Source of the DNA: Actinomycetota bacterium
Lineage (GTDB): Bacteria; Actinomycetota; Thermoleophilia; BMS3ABIN01
Assembly: GCA_016235065.1 (NCBI GenBank)
Contig: JACRMB010000003.1
Coordinates: 345,943 to 409,942 of the forward strand
Direction of reading: 5' to 3'
Length of the DNA stretch: 64,000 nt
A model generated the notes under the pieces. That model worked only from the letters and a program-made list of their open reading frames with translations. It was not told the DNA's origin and made no database searches. A program made the position numbers and the translations under genes. How positions within the stretch are numbered: position 1 is the first letter of the stretch; every line of letters starts with the position of its first letter. Of the stretch, positions 48,650-57,159 are shown one piece after another.

Positions 48650-49132
48650 ATGAAACTGAAGTTAGCGCTTATAATGATGATCGGTGTGATACTCGCTCTC
48701 GGATTCGCTGGAGCAGCCATGGGCCAGTCGTGGTGTGACACAGTCGCCCTGTCTGGAGAAACCGGCCAGCCCGGCGCCACGATCGGTGTCAGTGGCACTG
48801 CATACTGGGGCGATGATGTGACTGTCACTTTTGACGGCACCGTAGTAGCTGCGGCCGTCGCCGACGAATACAATGAGTTCAGCACCAGCTTCGTGGTGCC
48901 CGCTGATGCGACCGTCGGCGATCACGAAGTGATTGTCACGGAGTCGGGCGAAGGCCAAAGGAGCTGCACCTATCCGTTTGCGGTCCTTGCGGCCACGGCT
49001 CCCGCAGCCGAGGTTCCGGTAGCAGCAGCCCTTCCGGCTACACTGCCCGCGACGGGCTTCATGCTGGTTCCCGCTGGAGGCCTGCTTGCGAGCGGTCTCG
49101 GGATACTGCTGTTCAGGAAGCGCCGCCGGTAA
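48650..49132 (+). CDS. Secreted beta-domain protein with LPATG anchor
   Basis: 160 residues. A signal peptide ends near AAMGQ; an Ig-like or DUF-type beta-sandwich follows (WCDTVALSGETGQPGATIGVSGTAYWGDDVTVTFDG ... GDHEVIVTESGEG) with a Cys pair (WC ... SC). It ends LPATG, a hydrophobic segment and RKRRR, a sortase signal. ATG 48650 is chosen over 48644 because GGAGG is correctly spaced from it. Monocistronic with a strong terminator. Confidence 0.85.
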   Translation: MKLKLALIMMIGVILALGFAGAAMGQSWCDTVALSGETGQPGATIGVSGTAYWGDDVTVTFDGTVVAAAVADEYNEFSTSFVVPADATVGDHEVIVTESGEGQRSCTYPFAVLAATAPAAEVPVAAALPATLPATGFMLVPAGGLLASGLGILLFRKRRR

Positions 49133-49196
49133 ACGGCCTGTTTAAGCCGATTAGCGGCTTGATAGAATGGCGTATTTCCGCTGAGATGTAACGATC

Positions 49197-49223
49197 GGGG
49201 CGGCCCGCAGGGCCGCCCCTTCT
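49197..49223 (+). terminator. GC-rich terminator hairpin
   Basis: GGGGCGGCCC, GCA, GGGCCGCCCC, TTCT. Follows the LPATG gene. Confidence 0.8.
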
Positions 49224-49313
49224 GATATCCACAATCGACCTGGCACATGCGATTGGCGACAACGAATCACTGGCTTGTCCATTATGTCTATGAATCACTC
49301 AGGCAGGTAATCA

Positions 49314-50417
49314 ATGTTGAAGTCCGTACTCGGGTCCTTTGCCATCAGCCGGGCACTGGTTGTCATCTTTGCCGTCCTCGGGTACTCCCTGCTCGATTCA
49401 GTTCACGAAGGCATCTCCGTACCCCTGGCCTCAGGGACTCCGTGGTTTTTATCAATGTGGTATCAGTGGGACGCGAACTGGTACATGTCCATCATCGTCG
49501 ACGGTTACCAGTGGATCCCCGGCGACCAGTCCAACGTCGCCTTCTTCCCACTGTATCCCATGGCAACGAGGGGTGCGGGCCGGTTGCTCGGCAACGAATA
49601 CCTGCTGGGCGGACTGCTGCTCTCGTCGGCTTTCATGGTCGGCGGTATGGTCTTCCTCTACCGGCTGGTCCGGGACGAATACGGCGACGACATGGCCCGC
49701 CGTTCCGTGTGGCTGCTGGCGATCTTTCCCACCTCCATGTTTTTCACGACCCTCTATACTGAGTCCCTTTTTCTTATGACCAGCGTTGCCGCTTTCTACT
49801 ATGCACGCCGGGGCAGCTGGGCGCTGTGCGGGGTCTGGGGTCTGCTGGCGGCCCTGACCAGGGTGACCGGGATGCTCCTGCTGCTGCCACTGGCGTTGGA
49901 ATACCTGTCGCAGAGAGGTTTTTCCCTGAAGAAGGTGAGGCCGGCAGTGCTCTGGCTGGCTCTGGTGCCCGCTGGTTTGTTCCTCTACATGGGTTACCTC
50001 TACATGGATTTCAGCGAGCCACTGGCTTTTGCCGAGACCCAGGCTGCCGGCTGGGGGCACGAGTTCAAGCTCCCCTGGGGAAGCTTCGGACACGATCTCT
50101 CCTTCCTGCTCGACCAGTCCGAACTCTGGGTCATCTATGAACTGGCGGCGACCGCCTTTCTGATAGCGTTGATCGTCGCCGGCGTCAGGAAGCTGCCGGG
50201 TTCATATATTTTCTATATGATCATGAGCCTGCTGCTGCCCCTGACGGGCGGCACCACCAAATCCATGAGCCGTTATCTGCTGGTGGTTTTTCCATTGTTC
50301 ATCATGATGGCCCTGTACACGAAGAAGCGGGTGGCGCTGATTGCGGTATCAGCCGTGTCGGTCGCTTTGCTCGGCATGTCGACGGTTGCTTTCGTGACCG
50401 GGCGGTGGGTGGCGTGA
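49314..50417 (+). CDS. PIG-V/GT-C family mannosyltransferase-like membrane protein
   Basis: 367 residues with about nine hydrophobic helices. WDANWYMSIIVDGYQWIPGDQSNVAFFPLYPM matches the luminal WDxxWY...FFPLYP loop of PIG-V-like mannosyltransferases, which use polyprenyl-phosphate sugars outside the membrane. Bacterial members are probably involved in cell-envelope glycan or glycolipid synthesis. Coupled to the next gene by TGATG overlap. Confidence 0.85.
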   Translation: MLKSVLGSFAISRALVVIFAVLGYSLLDSVHEGISVPLASGTPWFLSMWYQWDANWYMSIIVDGYQWIPGDQSNVAFFPLYPMATRGAGRLLGNEYLLGGLLLSSAFMVGGMVFLYRLVRDEYGDDMARRSVWLLAIFPTSMFFTTLYTESLFLMTSVAAFYYARRGSWALCGVWGLLAALTRVTGMLLLLPLALEYLSQRGFSLKKVRPAVLWLALVPAGLFLYMGYLYMDFSEPLAFAETQAAGWGHEFKLPWGSFGHDLSFLLDQSELWVIYELAATAFLIALIVAGVRKLPGSYIFYMIMSLLLPLTGGTTKSMSRYLLVVFPLFIMMALYTKKRVALIAVSAVSVALLGMSTVAFVTGRWVA

Positions 50418-51922
50418 TGGCCAAGGTGCTCAAATCGGCAGGCGCATCAAAAGCGATGACAGCTGGATCCGGACAGCCTCGAGGCCACGAGCGGCGGATT
50501 ATCCTGGCGCTGTGGCTCGTCCTGCTGGCGCAGGGGATAGTCTTTGCACTCATCCAGCCGGTGTGGAGCCGCGTTGATGAAGCCCAGCATTATCATTACA
50601 TCCAGTATCTGGTGGAAAACCAGGCGTTGCCGGTAGAGGGCGAGACCTTCATCTCCCGTGAGGTAATCGATATCTCGGTCGAGGCTAACCAGTGGGGATG
50701 GCGGCCGGTAGGCGTCCTTTCGACTCCCACCCGGCTTGACCCGGCGGAATGGCAGCCGGTCCCGGAGGAACTCGACGAGCAGGAGAGGGAAAAATGGGTG
50801 CGGCGAAACCTCTGGCGTTTCAGCTACGAGGCGATGCAGCCGCCGCTCTATTACGCGCTCAACACGCCGGTTTACGCGGCAATGCCCGAGGATCCATTCA
50901 TCAAGCTTTACGGCATGAGGATACTGGCAGCCCTGCTGGCCTCGGCCACGCTGCCGCTGACCTGGCTGACTGCCAGGGAGGCCTGCCCCGGCGACCGGCT
51001 GGTTGTCTATGGCGCCCCGGTAGTCATGCTGCTCACACAGGGCTACGCGCTCAACATGTCCCAGGTCACCAACGACGCCCTGATAGTGCCGCTTGCGGCC
51101 GGATCGGTGCTGCTGCTCCTGAGAATGGTCGTCAGAGGGCTCAGCTGGAAACGGAGCCTGGTAGCTGGAGCGGCCATCGGCGCCAGCCTGCTCGCCAAGA
51201 TGACCGCTATCTTCCTGCTGCCGGTGGCTGTGACGGCGCTGGCCCTGATGGTCTATTACCGGCGCGAGCGCCTCGGGAATGCCGTTGCTCACGCAGCTGT
51301 GATTTTCGCGACCGCTTTCGCGCTGATCGCGCCATTGATCGCCCATAACTTCGCGGTCTATGGCGACGCTACCGGCGCCAGCGCGGCGCGGCCTCTGATG
51401 TCTTCTTTCTTCATGTCGCCCCTGGTGAGTGTAAGCACGCTGCGCCTGGACGAGCTGCTGCCCACCTACTGGTTCGGGGAGCCTATCTTCCCGTTCGCAT
51501 TCTGGACCTTCGCCTGGATAGCAGTGGGAGCGGCGATGGTGATGGCGATCCTTGGTCTGACCTGGTATTTTTACCGGCCGGAGGAAGGTGATGCCGGAGC
51601 CAGCGCCGGTTCTCCGGATGCCACTGTCAGCCGTCAGGATCCCGCTGGTGCTGGACAGTCATCCTCGCGCCTGCCCATGAACTTCGTTGTGGCGGCCTTC
51701 GTCATCGGCGTCGCCGTGACCCTCCTCATCCCCTTCGGCTCCGGGATCGGCGGGGTGCCAGGCCGTTATCTCTATCCGCTGCTGCCGCTCGGTTCGGTGC
51801 TGCTCATCTTCGGCCTCGAGCGGCTCCTGGGCCGCCGGGCGTACTTCGTTTGTGAACTGTTGCTTGTCTGGATGGTAGTGTGGGAATCCTTTAACTTCCT
51901 GGCTTACATCCAGAACCGGTGA
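50417..51922 (+). CDS. GT-C / DUF2142-like membrane glycosyltransferase
   Basis: 501 residues. VWSRVDEAQHYHYIQYLVENQALP is the first extracytoplasmic loop with the DE...H signature of GT-C and DUF2142 enzymes, followed by about ten helices. A Gly/Ala/Ser-rich hydrophilic stretch (about 393-415) interrupts the last helices. ATG 50417 is used; the GTG at 50405 is an alternative. It overlaps hyuA by GTGA. Substrate unknown; probably works with the PIG-V-like enzyme. Confidence 0.8.
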   Translation: MAKVLKSAGASKAMTAGSGQPRGHERRIILALWLVLLAQGIVFALIQPVWSRVDEAQHYHYIQYLVENQALPVEGETFISREVIDISVEANQWGWRPVGVLSTPTRLDPAEWQPVPEELDEQEREKWVRRNLWRFSYEAMQPPLYYALNTPVYAAMPEDPFIKLYGMRILAALLASATLPLTWLTAREACPGDRLVVYGAPVVMLLTQGYALNMSQVTNDALIVPLAAGSVLLLLRMVVRGLSWKRSLVAGAAIGASLLAKMTAIFLLPVAVTALALMVYYRRERLGNAVAHAAVIFATAFALIAPLIAHNFAVYGDATGASAARPLMSSFFMSPLVSVSTLRLDELLPTYWFGEPIFPFAFWTFAWIAVGAAMVMAILGLTWYFYRPEEGDAGASAGSPDATVSRQDPAGAGQSSSRLPMNFVVAAFVIGVAVTLLIPFGSGIGGVPGRYLYPLLPLGSVLLIFGLERLLGRRAYFVCELLLVWMVVWESFNFLAYIQNR

Positions 51923-54105
51923 GCACGGTGGACCGGCATTACGAAGATAGTCTGGCGGGCGCTGATCCTGCGCCAGGCGATGCAAGTGCCGTCCTGCTCG
52001 GCGTCGACGTGGGCGGCACCTTCACCGACGCGGTACTGGTCTCCGGTGGCAGGCTGTTCCGGACCAAGATGCCGACCACGGCCGACCAGTCCGTGGCTGT
52101 GCTGGCCGCCGCGACGAGGCTGCTGGAAAAAGCGGGCCTGTCCGCGGCCGATGTCACCGGTTTCTCCCACGGGATGACCACTGCCACAAACGCCCTGCTG
52201 GAGCGAAAGGGAGCGCTTACAGCTTCTGTTACCACGGCGGGTTTCCGCGACATCCTCGAGATCGGCCGGCAGAACCGGCCCCGGCTTTATGACCTCTGCC
52301 CCCGGCGCCCGGAGTCACTGGTGCCGAGGGAGCTGCGGTTCGTGGTCGACGAACGGGTGGCCCCTGAAGGGGAAGTGAAACCGCTGCCGGCAGCCGAGAT
52401 GGACAGGCTGGTCGCGGAGTTGCAGGACTTCACTGACTCGGATGAGGATGAGATCACCCTCGAAGCCATCGCCGTCTGCCTGCTTTTTTCCTTCCGTGAT
52501 CCCACCCACGAGAGGATGCTGGCGGAACTGTTGCGCCGTGAGTTTCCCGGAGTGCACGTTTCCGTTTCTTCAGAGGTACTGCCACAGTTCCGTGAGTATG
52601 AACGTTTCAGCACCACGGCGGTGGATGCCTATCTGACGCCTGTCGTCGCCCGCTACCTTGAGCTCCTGGGAGCAGGGACGGCCGCGGCCGGGCTGCCCTC
52701 GCCGGCGATCATGCAGTCGAGCGGCGGCGTGCTGCCGCTGGAGCAGGCGGCAGCGAGCGCGGCGCCACTGCTGCTTTCAGGGCCGGCTGCGGGAGTCGTC
52801 GGCGCGATTTACGCGGGCGCCCGCAGCGAGGTTGACAATTTGATAGCTTTTGATATGGGCGGAACCAGCACCGACGTTACCCTGGTGCGCGATGGTTCCG
52901 CCGAGACTACCACCGGCCGCGAGATCGGGGGTTCACCGGTGGCGCTGCCGATGGTCGACATCCATACGATCGGGGCCGGCGGCGGTTCCATCGCCTGGAT
53001 CGATGCAGGCGGCGCCTTGCGTGTTGGGCCAGCGAGCGCGGGCGCCGAACCGGGTCCCGCCTGTTATGGCAAAGGCGGCGACCAGGCCACAGTCACGGAC
53101 GCCAATCTGTTTCTCGGCTATCTCGGGGAAAGGCTGGGCGACGAGGGTCTTGTGCTTGACCGCGACCTGGCTGAGGAAGCGCTGGCAAACCTTGCCGGCA
53201 AGCTGCGGCTGACCCTGGAGGAGACCGCGCTGGGGATCCGCCGGGTGGCTAACTCGCAGATGGTGAAGGCGCTCAGGGTCATCAGTGTCGAGCGCGGCCA
53301 TGACCCCAGGGGCTTCGTGCTGATGGCATTTGGCGGCGCGGGACCGATGCACAGTGCCGACCTGGCATCCGAGCTGGATATCAGCCGGGTGCTGTTGCCG
53401 GAGAGTTGCGGTGTGCTCTCGGCGCTGGGAATGGTTGTGGGCGATCAGCGCCGTGACTGGGTGAAGACGGTCTTCACCGCGGGTGAGTGGGACGAGGATT
53501 TTCTGGCGCAGGCGTTCGCAGAGCTGGAGCGGGAAGCAGGCGTTGCCGGGGAAGCCTCCGCCGGAAGTGGAGCGGCTGCCAGCGCCAGGGTAACAGGCGG
53601 GGCTTCCGCGGACCATGTTGCTACCAGGCTGATCCGCAACGCGGACCTTCGCTACCACGGTCAGTCCCACGAGCTGACTGTCGAACTCGGAGAAGATTTT
53701 TCGGCTGTGGGGCTGGCCGAGCGTTTTGAGCTTGAGCACGAGCGAGCCTACGGATACCGGGCTGCAGATGAATCCGTGGAGCTGGTGAACATCAGGCTGA
53801 CAGCGCTGACGCCGCTGGAGCGCCCGGAGCTGGGAGCGGGAACAGGCGGCGGCGGCATCCCAGTAGTGAGGACGGCTTTCTTCGGCGGCAACTGGACTGA
53901 AGCCCAGGTCTGGCAGCGGAACGCCATGGGAACGGCTGCGGTCACAGGACCGGCGGTCATCGAGGAAGAAGAAGCGACCACGGTCGTGCCACCCGGCTGG
54001 ACCGCGCGGCTCGACGAGGTGGGTAACCTGTGGCTGGAAACGGCGCTGGAATCAGCAGTCTCGGAATCCGCGGAATCACCCCCGGAAGGGAGGGCAGGTC
54101 CATGA
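51919..54105 (+). CDS. hyuA: Hydantoinase/oxoprolinase subunit A
   Basis: 728 residues with the ASKHA fold. LLGVDVGGTFTDAVLV is phosphate loop 1, FSHGMTTATNALLERKG the hydantoinase A hallmark, AFDMGGTSTDVTLV phosphate loop 2, and HTIGAGGGSIAWIDAGGALRVGPASAGAEPGPACYG the metal and nucleotide site. With HyuB it catalyses ATP-dependent opening of hydantoin-like or 5-oxoproline rings, or carboxylation in related enzymes. An Ala/Ser-rich insertion lies near 535-560 (GEASAGSGAAASARVTGGAS). The exact substrate cannot be told. Confidence 0.93.
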   Translation: MSTVDRHYEDSLAGADPAPGDASAVLLGVDVGGTFTDAVLVSGGRLFRTKMPTTADQSVAVLAAATRLLEKAGLSAADVTGFSHGMTTATNALLERKGALTASVTTAGFRDILEIGRQNRPRLYDLCPRRPESLVPRELRFVVDERVAPEGEVKPLPAAEMDRLVAELQDFTDSDEDEITLEAIAVCLLFSFRDPTHERMLAELLRREFPGVHVSVSSEVLPQFREYERFSTTAVDAYLTPVVARYLELLGAGTAAAGLPSPAIMQSSGGVLPLEQAAASAAPLLLSGPAAGVVGAIYAGARSEVDNLIAFDMGGTSTDVTLVRDGSAETTTGREIGGSPVALPMVDIHTIGAGGGSIAWIDAGGALRVGPASAGAEPGPACYGKGGDQATVTDANLFLGYLGERLGDEGLVLDRDLAEEALANLAGKLRLTLEETALGIRRVANSQMVKALRVISVERGHDPRGFVLMAFGGAGPMHSADLASELDISRVLLPESCGVLSALGMVVGDQRRDWVKTVFTAGEWDEDFLAQAFAELEREAGVAGEASAGSGAAASARVTGGASADHVATRLIRNADLRYHGQSHELTVELGEDFSAVGLAERFELEHERAYGYRAADESVELVNIRLTALTPLERPELGAGTGGGGIPVVRTAFFGGNWTEAQVWQRNAMGTAAVTGPAVIEEEEATTVVPPGWTARLDEVGNLWLETALESAVSESAESPPEGRAGP

Positions 54106-55703
54106 GCTCACCACTGGATCCCATAGCCATTCAGGTGATCGAATCGTCGCTGCGTTCCATCTGTGAGGAGATGGGCGCCTCGCTGATCCGCGCCGCTTAT
54201 TCCACCAATATCAAGGAACGGCGCGACTGCAGCACGGCCTTGTTCGACGCGAACGGCCGGATGGTCGCCCAGGCCGAGCACATCCCCGTGCACCTCGGGG
54301 CCATGCCTGACGCCGTGCGCGCGGTCATGGCCGAGGATCCCCTGCCAGGAGATATCTTCATCCTCAACGACCCGTTCCGCGGGGGCACCCATCTGCCGGA
54401 TATCACGGTCGTGAGCGCTATCTCGGTTCCGGTTGAGGTTTCGGGCGCTGTGGCGCCGGGCGATGACAACAGGCCAACTGAAGTGACGCCTGGCGGTTCA
54501 CAAAAAATAATCGCTTACGCAGCCAGCCGCGCCCATCATGCCGACGTAGGCGGCGCCGAGCCGGGCAGCATGCCCGCGGCCTCGACCACCCTGGCGGAGG
54601 AAGGCGTGGTCATCCCGCCATCGCGTCTGGTATCAGCCGGCGAGCCCCAGGATGGATTCCTCAAGGAGCTGCTCTCACAGATGCGCCGGCCTGGCGAGCG
54701 GCTGGGAGACCTTCGGGCTCAGATGGGCGCGGGGCGCATTGCCGAGCGCAGGCTGCTGGAACTGGTGGAGCGCCAGGGGCTCGCGGAAGTCACGGCGGCC
54801 ATGGACGCGGCGGTCTCATACGCCGAGCGCCGCATGCGCCGGGCGATCTCCGGACTGCCAGAGGGCGTCTACCGCGCCGAGGACTACCTCGAGCGCGACG
54901 GCGACGACCTGACCATCGCGGTCACGGTCACGATCGAGGACGAAGAGCTTCATATCGATTTCGAGGGGACCTCACCACAGGAGAGTGGCAACCTCAACTG
55001 CCCGATGCCGGTCACCCGCTCCGCCTGCTATTACGTGTTACGGGCGGTCACCGATCCGGACATTCCCGCTAATGCGGGGGCTCTGGCACCGGTGCACATT
55101 TCCGCGCCGGAAGGGTTGCTGGTGAACGCCCGGCCGCCGGCCGCGGTCGCCGCCGGTAACGTGGAGACATCCCAGCGCATCGTCGACACACTGCTGCTGG
55201 CGCTCTCGAAGGCGATGCCGCTGCCGGCCCAGGGTCAGGGCACGATGAACAACCTGACCTTAGGCAGCGAGGAACCCGGCGGCGAATACAATTATTACGA
55301 GACGATCGGCGGCGGTGCCGGAGCCTGCCCGGGAGTCGACGGCGCTAGCGGCATCCATCAGGGGATGACCAACACACTGAACACGCCGGTCGAGGCGCTG
55401 GAGATGGCCTTCCCGCTGAGGATCGAGAGCTACGAGTTCCGTAAGGGCTCTGGTGGCAACGGGGTCTGGCGCGGCGGTGAAGGGGTGGTGCGCTCGATGA
55501 GGCTGCTGGCCCCGGCGCGGCTCTCGCTGCTGGCGGACCGCAGGCGGCATGCGCCGAGGGGCGCTGGCGGTGGCGCTGCCGGGCTTCCCGGAAAGAACCT
55601 GATCAACGGCGAGGAAGTCGCCGGAAAACTGACGGTCTCCCTTGAGACCGGCGATGTGGTGACGGTCGCGACACCCGGCGGCGGCGGTTACGGCAGCCGC
55701 TAG
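54102..55703 (+). CDS. hyuB: Hydantoinase/oxoprolinase subunit B
   Basis: 533 residues from ATG 54102 (ATGA overlap with hyuA, GGGAGG upstream); the frame open to 54030 is the hyuA end in another phase. Typical start (DPIAIQVIESSLRSICEEMGASLIRAAYSTNIKERRDCSTALFD), LNDPFRGGTHLPDI, HHADVGG and the C-terminal GGNGVWRGGEGVVR. Forms the heteromer with HyuA. Confidence 0.95.
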   Translation: MSSPLDPIAIQVIESSLRSICEEMGASLIRAAYSTNIKERRDCSTALFDANGRMVAQAEHIPVHLGAMPDAVRAVMAEDPLPGDIFILNDPFRGGTHLPDITVVSAISVPVEVSGAVAPGDDNRPTEVTPGGSQKIIAYAASRAHHADVGGAEPGSMPAASTTLAEEGVVIPPSRLVSAGEPQDGFLKELLSQMRRPGERLGDLRAQMGAGRIAERRLLELVERQGLAEVTAAMDAAVSYAERRMRRAISGLPEGVYRAEDYLERDGDDLTIAVTVTIEDEELHIDFEGTSPQESGNLNCPMPVTRSACYYVLRAVTDPDIPANAGALAPVHISAPEGLLVNARPPAAVAAGNVETSQRIVDTLLLALSKAMPLPAQGQGTMNNLTLGSEEPGGEYNYYETIGGGAGACPGVDGASGIHQGMTNTLNTPVEALEMAFPLRIESYEFRKGSGGNGVWRGGEGVVRSMRLLAPARLSLLADRRRHAPRGAGGGAAGLPGKNLINGEEVAGKLTVSLETGDVVTVATPGGGGYGSR

Positions 55704-55852
55704 TACCGCTTCTGGTACTCGTCACACTCGGTGACTTTCGGCCGCTCCAGGTTGCGGCAGGCGGAACGCCAGTCGTACTTGCAGGAGGGGCAGAGCGGGA
55801 TCGGCTTGCCGCCGAAGAGTTTTCTTAACTTGTTCGTGAGCTTAACGTTCAT
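55700..55852 (-). CDS. 50-residue Cys-rich protein coupled to a membrane protein
   Basis: Starts inside the last 11 bases of the 55842-56168 gene, in another frame, with GGAAGAAG before its ATG. The sequence KPIPLCPSCKYDWRSACRN ... KVTECDEYQKRY has Cys as CxxC-x6-C-x9-C, suiting a small zinc or Fe-S site. The stop overlaps the hyuB stop. The Cys spacing and tight coupling favour a real gene; function unknown. Confidence 0.6.
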   Translation of the reverse strand: MNVKLTNKLRKLFGGKPIPLCPSCKYDWRSACRNLERPKVTECDEYQKRY

Positions 55853-56168
55853 CTTCTTCCAGTCTTTCTTCAGTGACCTTCAGTGGCAATTCCGTGGCAC
55901 CTGCCTTGATCTTCACCTCTGCCACCCTGACCGGCGGCCGCAGCATGCCGCCAAGGAGCTGCCCGGCGATGTCGCAGGCGAAGACGAACGGTATCGCCCG
56001 CCAGCTGACGCCGCTCACCAGCCGGGCCACGATGACCAGCAGGACCGGGAAGTGGATGGCCACGAACCATTGCCAGGAAAGCTTGCGGGTGCCGGCACGG
56101 TAGTAACCAAAGGGAAGATTCAGGAGGAATGCCCCGAGGCAGAGAATAATAATAGGTTGCAGTTCCAA
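55842..56168 (-). CDS. Small three-helix membrane protein
   Basis: 108 residues: three hydrophobic helices (about 5-22, 33-52 and 57-76), then a charged cytoplasmic tail (KVTEERLEEDER). TTG start with GGAG five bases upstream. Probably works with the Cys-rich protein it overlaps. No family name recalled. Confidence 0.7.
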   Translation of the reverse strand: MELQPIIILCLGAFLLNLPFGYYRAGTRKLSWQWFVAIHFPVLLVIVARLVSGVSWRAIPFVFACDIAGQLLGGMLRPPVRVAEVKIKAGATELPLKVTEERLEEDER

Positions 56169-56238
56169 AATAACTCCAGGTGGAAAACGCTCTATATAGA
56201 ACGATAGCAGCCGCCCCGCCAGGGTTCAAGGAGGCAAG

Positions 56239-56685
56239 ATCGACAGCTCACTGACATTCTGGTCGCGCTGGCTGTTCATCGCCGGACTGTTCATCTCCGC
56301 CTTCGGGCTGCTGTTCGCATTGTTCAACGGAACCGCCCTGTTCGGCTGGATGGATGCCGGCGTCAATCCGTCGTTCTGGGACGGCGGGTCCCTGCCGGAA
56401 GGCGCTGTCACCAGCTTCAAACAGTGGATCTACGGCGTCCTGGGTGCGACGATCCTCGGCTGGGGCATCTTTGTCACTTTCATCGCCAGGTATCCCTTCA
56501 GGAATGGCGAAAGATGGGCCTGGACCTGTGTAGCGGCTGGCGTTTCGGCATGGTATGTCACTGACACCGCTCTTTCGCTTTATTACGGAGTGGTTTTCAA
56601 TGCCGCTTTCAACACTTTATTCCTGGCTATAGTGGCGCTGCCGCTGCTCTTGACCAGGGGTCGATTCTTCCCAGGGAAGGGATAA
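56239..56685 (+). CDS. Four-helix membrane protein, apparent ATC start
   Basis: 148 residues when read from ATC 56239, four bases after AAGGAGG (56229-56235). From the in-frame stop at 56197 to the middle of the first helix there is no ATG, GTG or TTG; the first is TTG 56320, which would cut TM1 and has no ribosome-binding site. TM1 (WLFIAGLFISAFGLLFALF) and three more helices are intact. The conserved-looking GWMDAGVNPSFWDGG loop lies between TM1 and TM2. Function unknown. Confidence 0.65.
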   Translation: MDSSLTFWSRWLFIAGLFISAFGLLFALFNGTALFGWMDAGVNPSFWDGGSLPEGAVTSFKQWIYGVLGATILGWGIFVTFIARYPFRNGERWAWTCVAAGVSAWYVTDTALSLYYGVVFNAAFNTLFLAIVALPLLLTRGRFFPGKG

Positions 56686-56843
56686 CCGGGCAAAAAATTC
56701 CGGCGAGGTGGCGCCGGACAGCAATCCAGGCAGCCTGTGGTATAATTTTTCACGATGCGGGAAGCTTGAAAACGGTCCCGGCATTCCCTAATATTTGCTG
56801 TCGCCTTTATGCGCGCGGAAAGCCCGGCGCGCATGTTTTGTCT

Positions 56844-56928
56844 GGAGGAGTGCCCGAGTGGTTAAAGGGGGCGGACTGTAAATCCGTTGGCGACGCCTAC
56901 GCTGGTTCGAATCCAGCCTCCTCCACCA
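56844..56928 (+). tRNA. tRNA-Tyr (anticodon GTA)
   Basis: Class II tRNA: acceptor GGAGGAG/CTCCTCC, anticodon loop CTGTAAA, long variable arm, encoded ACCA. First of a three-tRNA cluster. Confidence 0.95.
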
Positions 56929-56938
56929 CTTAGAACGA

Positions 56939-57014
56939 GCCCGGTTAGCTCAGTTGGTAGAGCACCTCCATGGTAAGGAGGGGGTCTACGGTTCAAGTCC
57001 GTAACCGGGCTCCA
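56939..57014 (+). tRNA. tRNA-Thr (anticodon GGT)
   Basis: Acceptor GCCCGGT/ACCGGGC, anticodon stem CCTCC/GGAGG with loop ATGGTAA, T arm and CCA present. Ten bases after tRNA-Tyr. Confidence 0.95.
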
Positions 57015-57082
57015 TCTTTAATATTCGCACTGCCGGCCGCGTGGGCTCCCAGGCGGCGGCGTTACTCCGGATTCATCCATAT

Positions 57083-57159
57083 GGCGGTGTAGCTCAGCTG
57101 GTCAGAGCAGCGGAATCATAATCCGCGTGTCGTAGGTTCGAGTCCTACCACCGCTACCA
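57083..57159 (+). tRNA. tRNA-Met (anticodon CAT)
   Basis: Acceptor GGCGGTG/CACCGCT (G1-U72), anticodon stem GCGGA/TCCGC with loop ATCATAA, T arm GTAGG-TTCGAGT-CCTAC, ACCA encoded. No C1-A72 mismatch, so elongator type; tRNA-Ile2 with lysidine is an alternative. Its 3' half overlaps the recombinase gene end. Confidence 0.9.
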
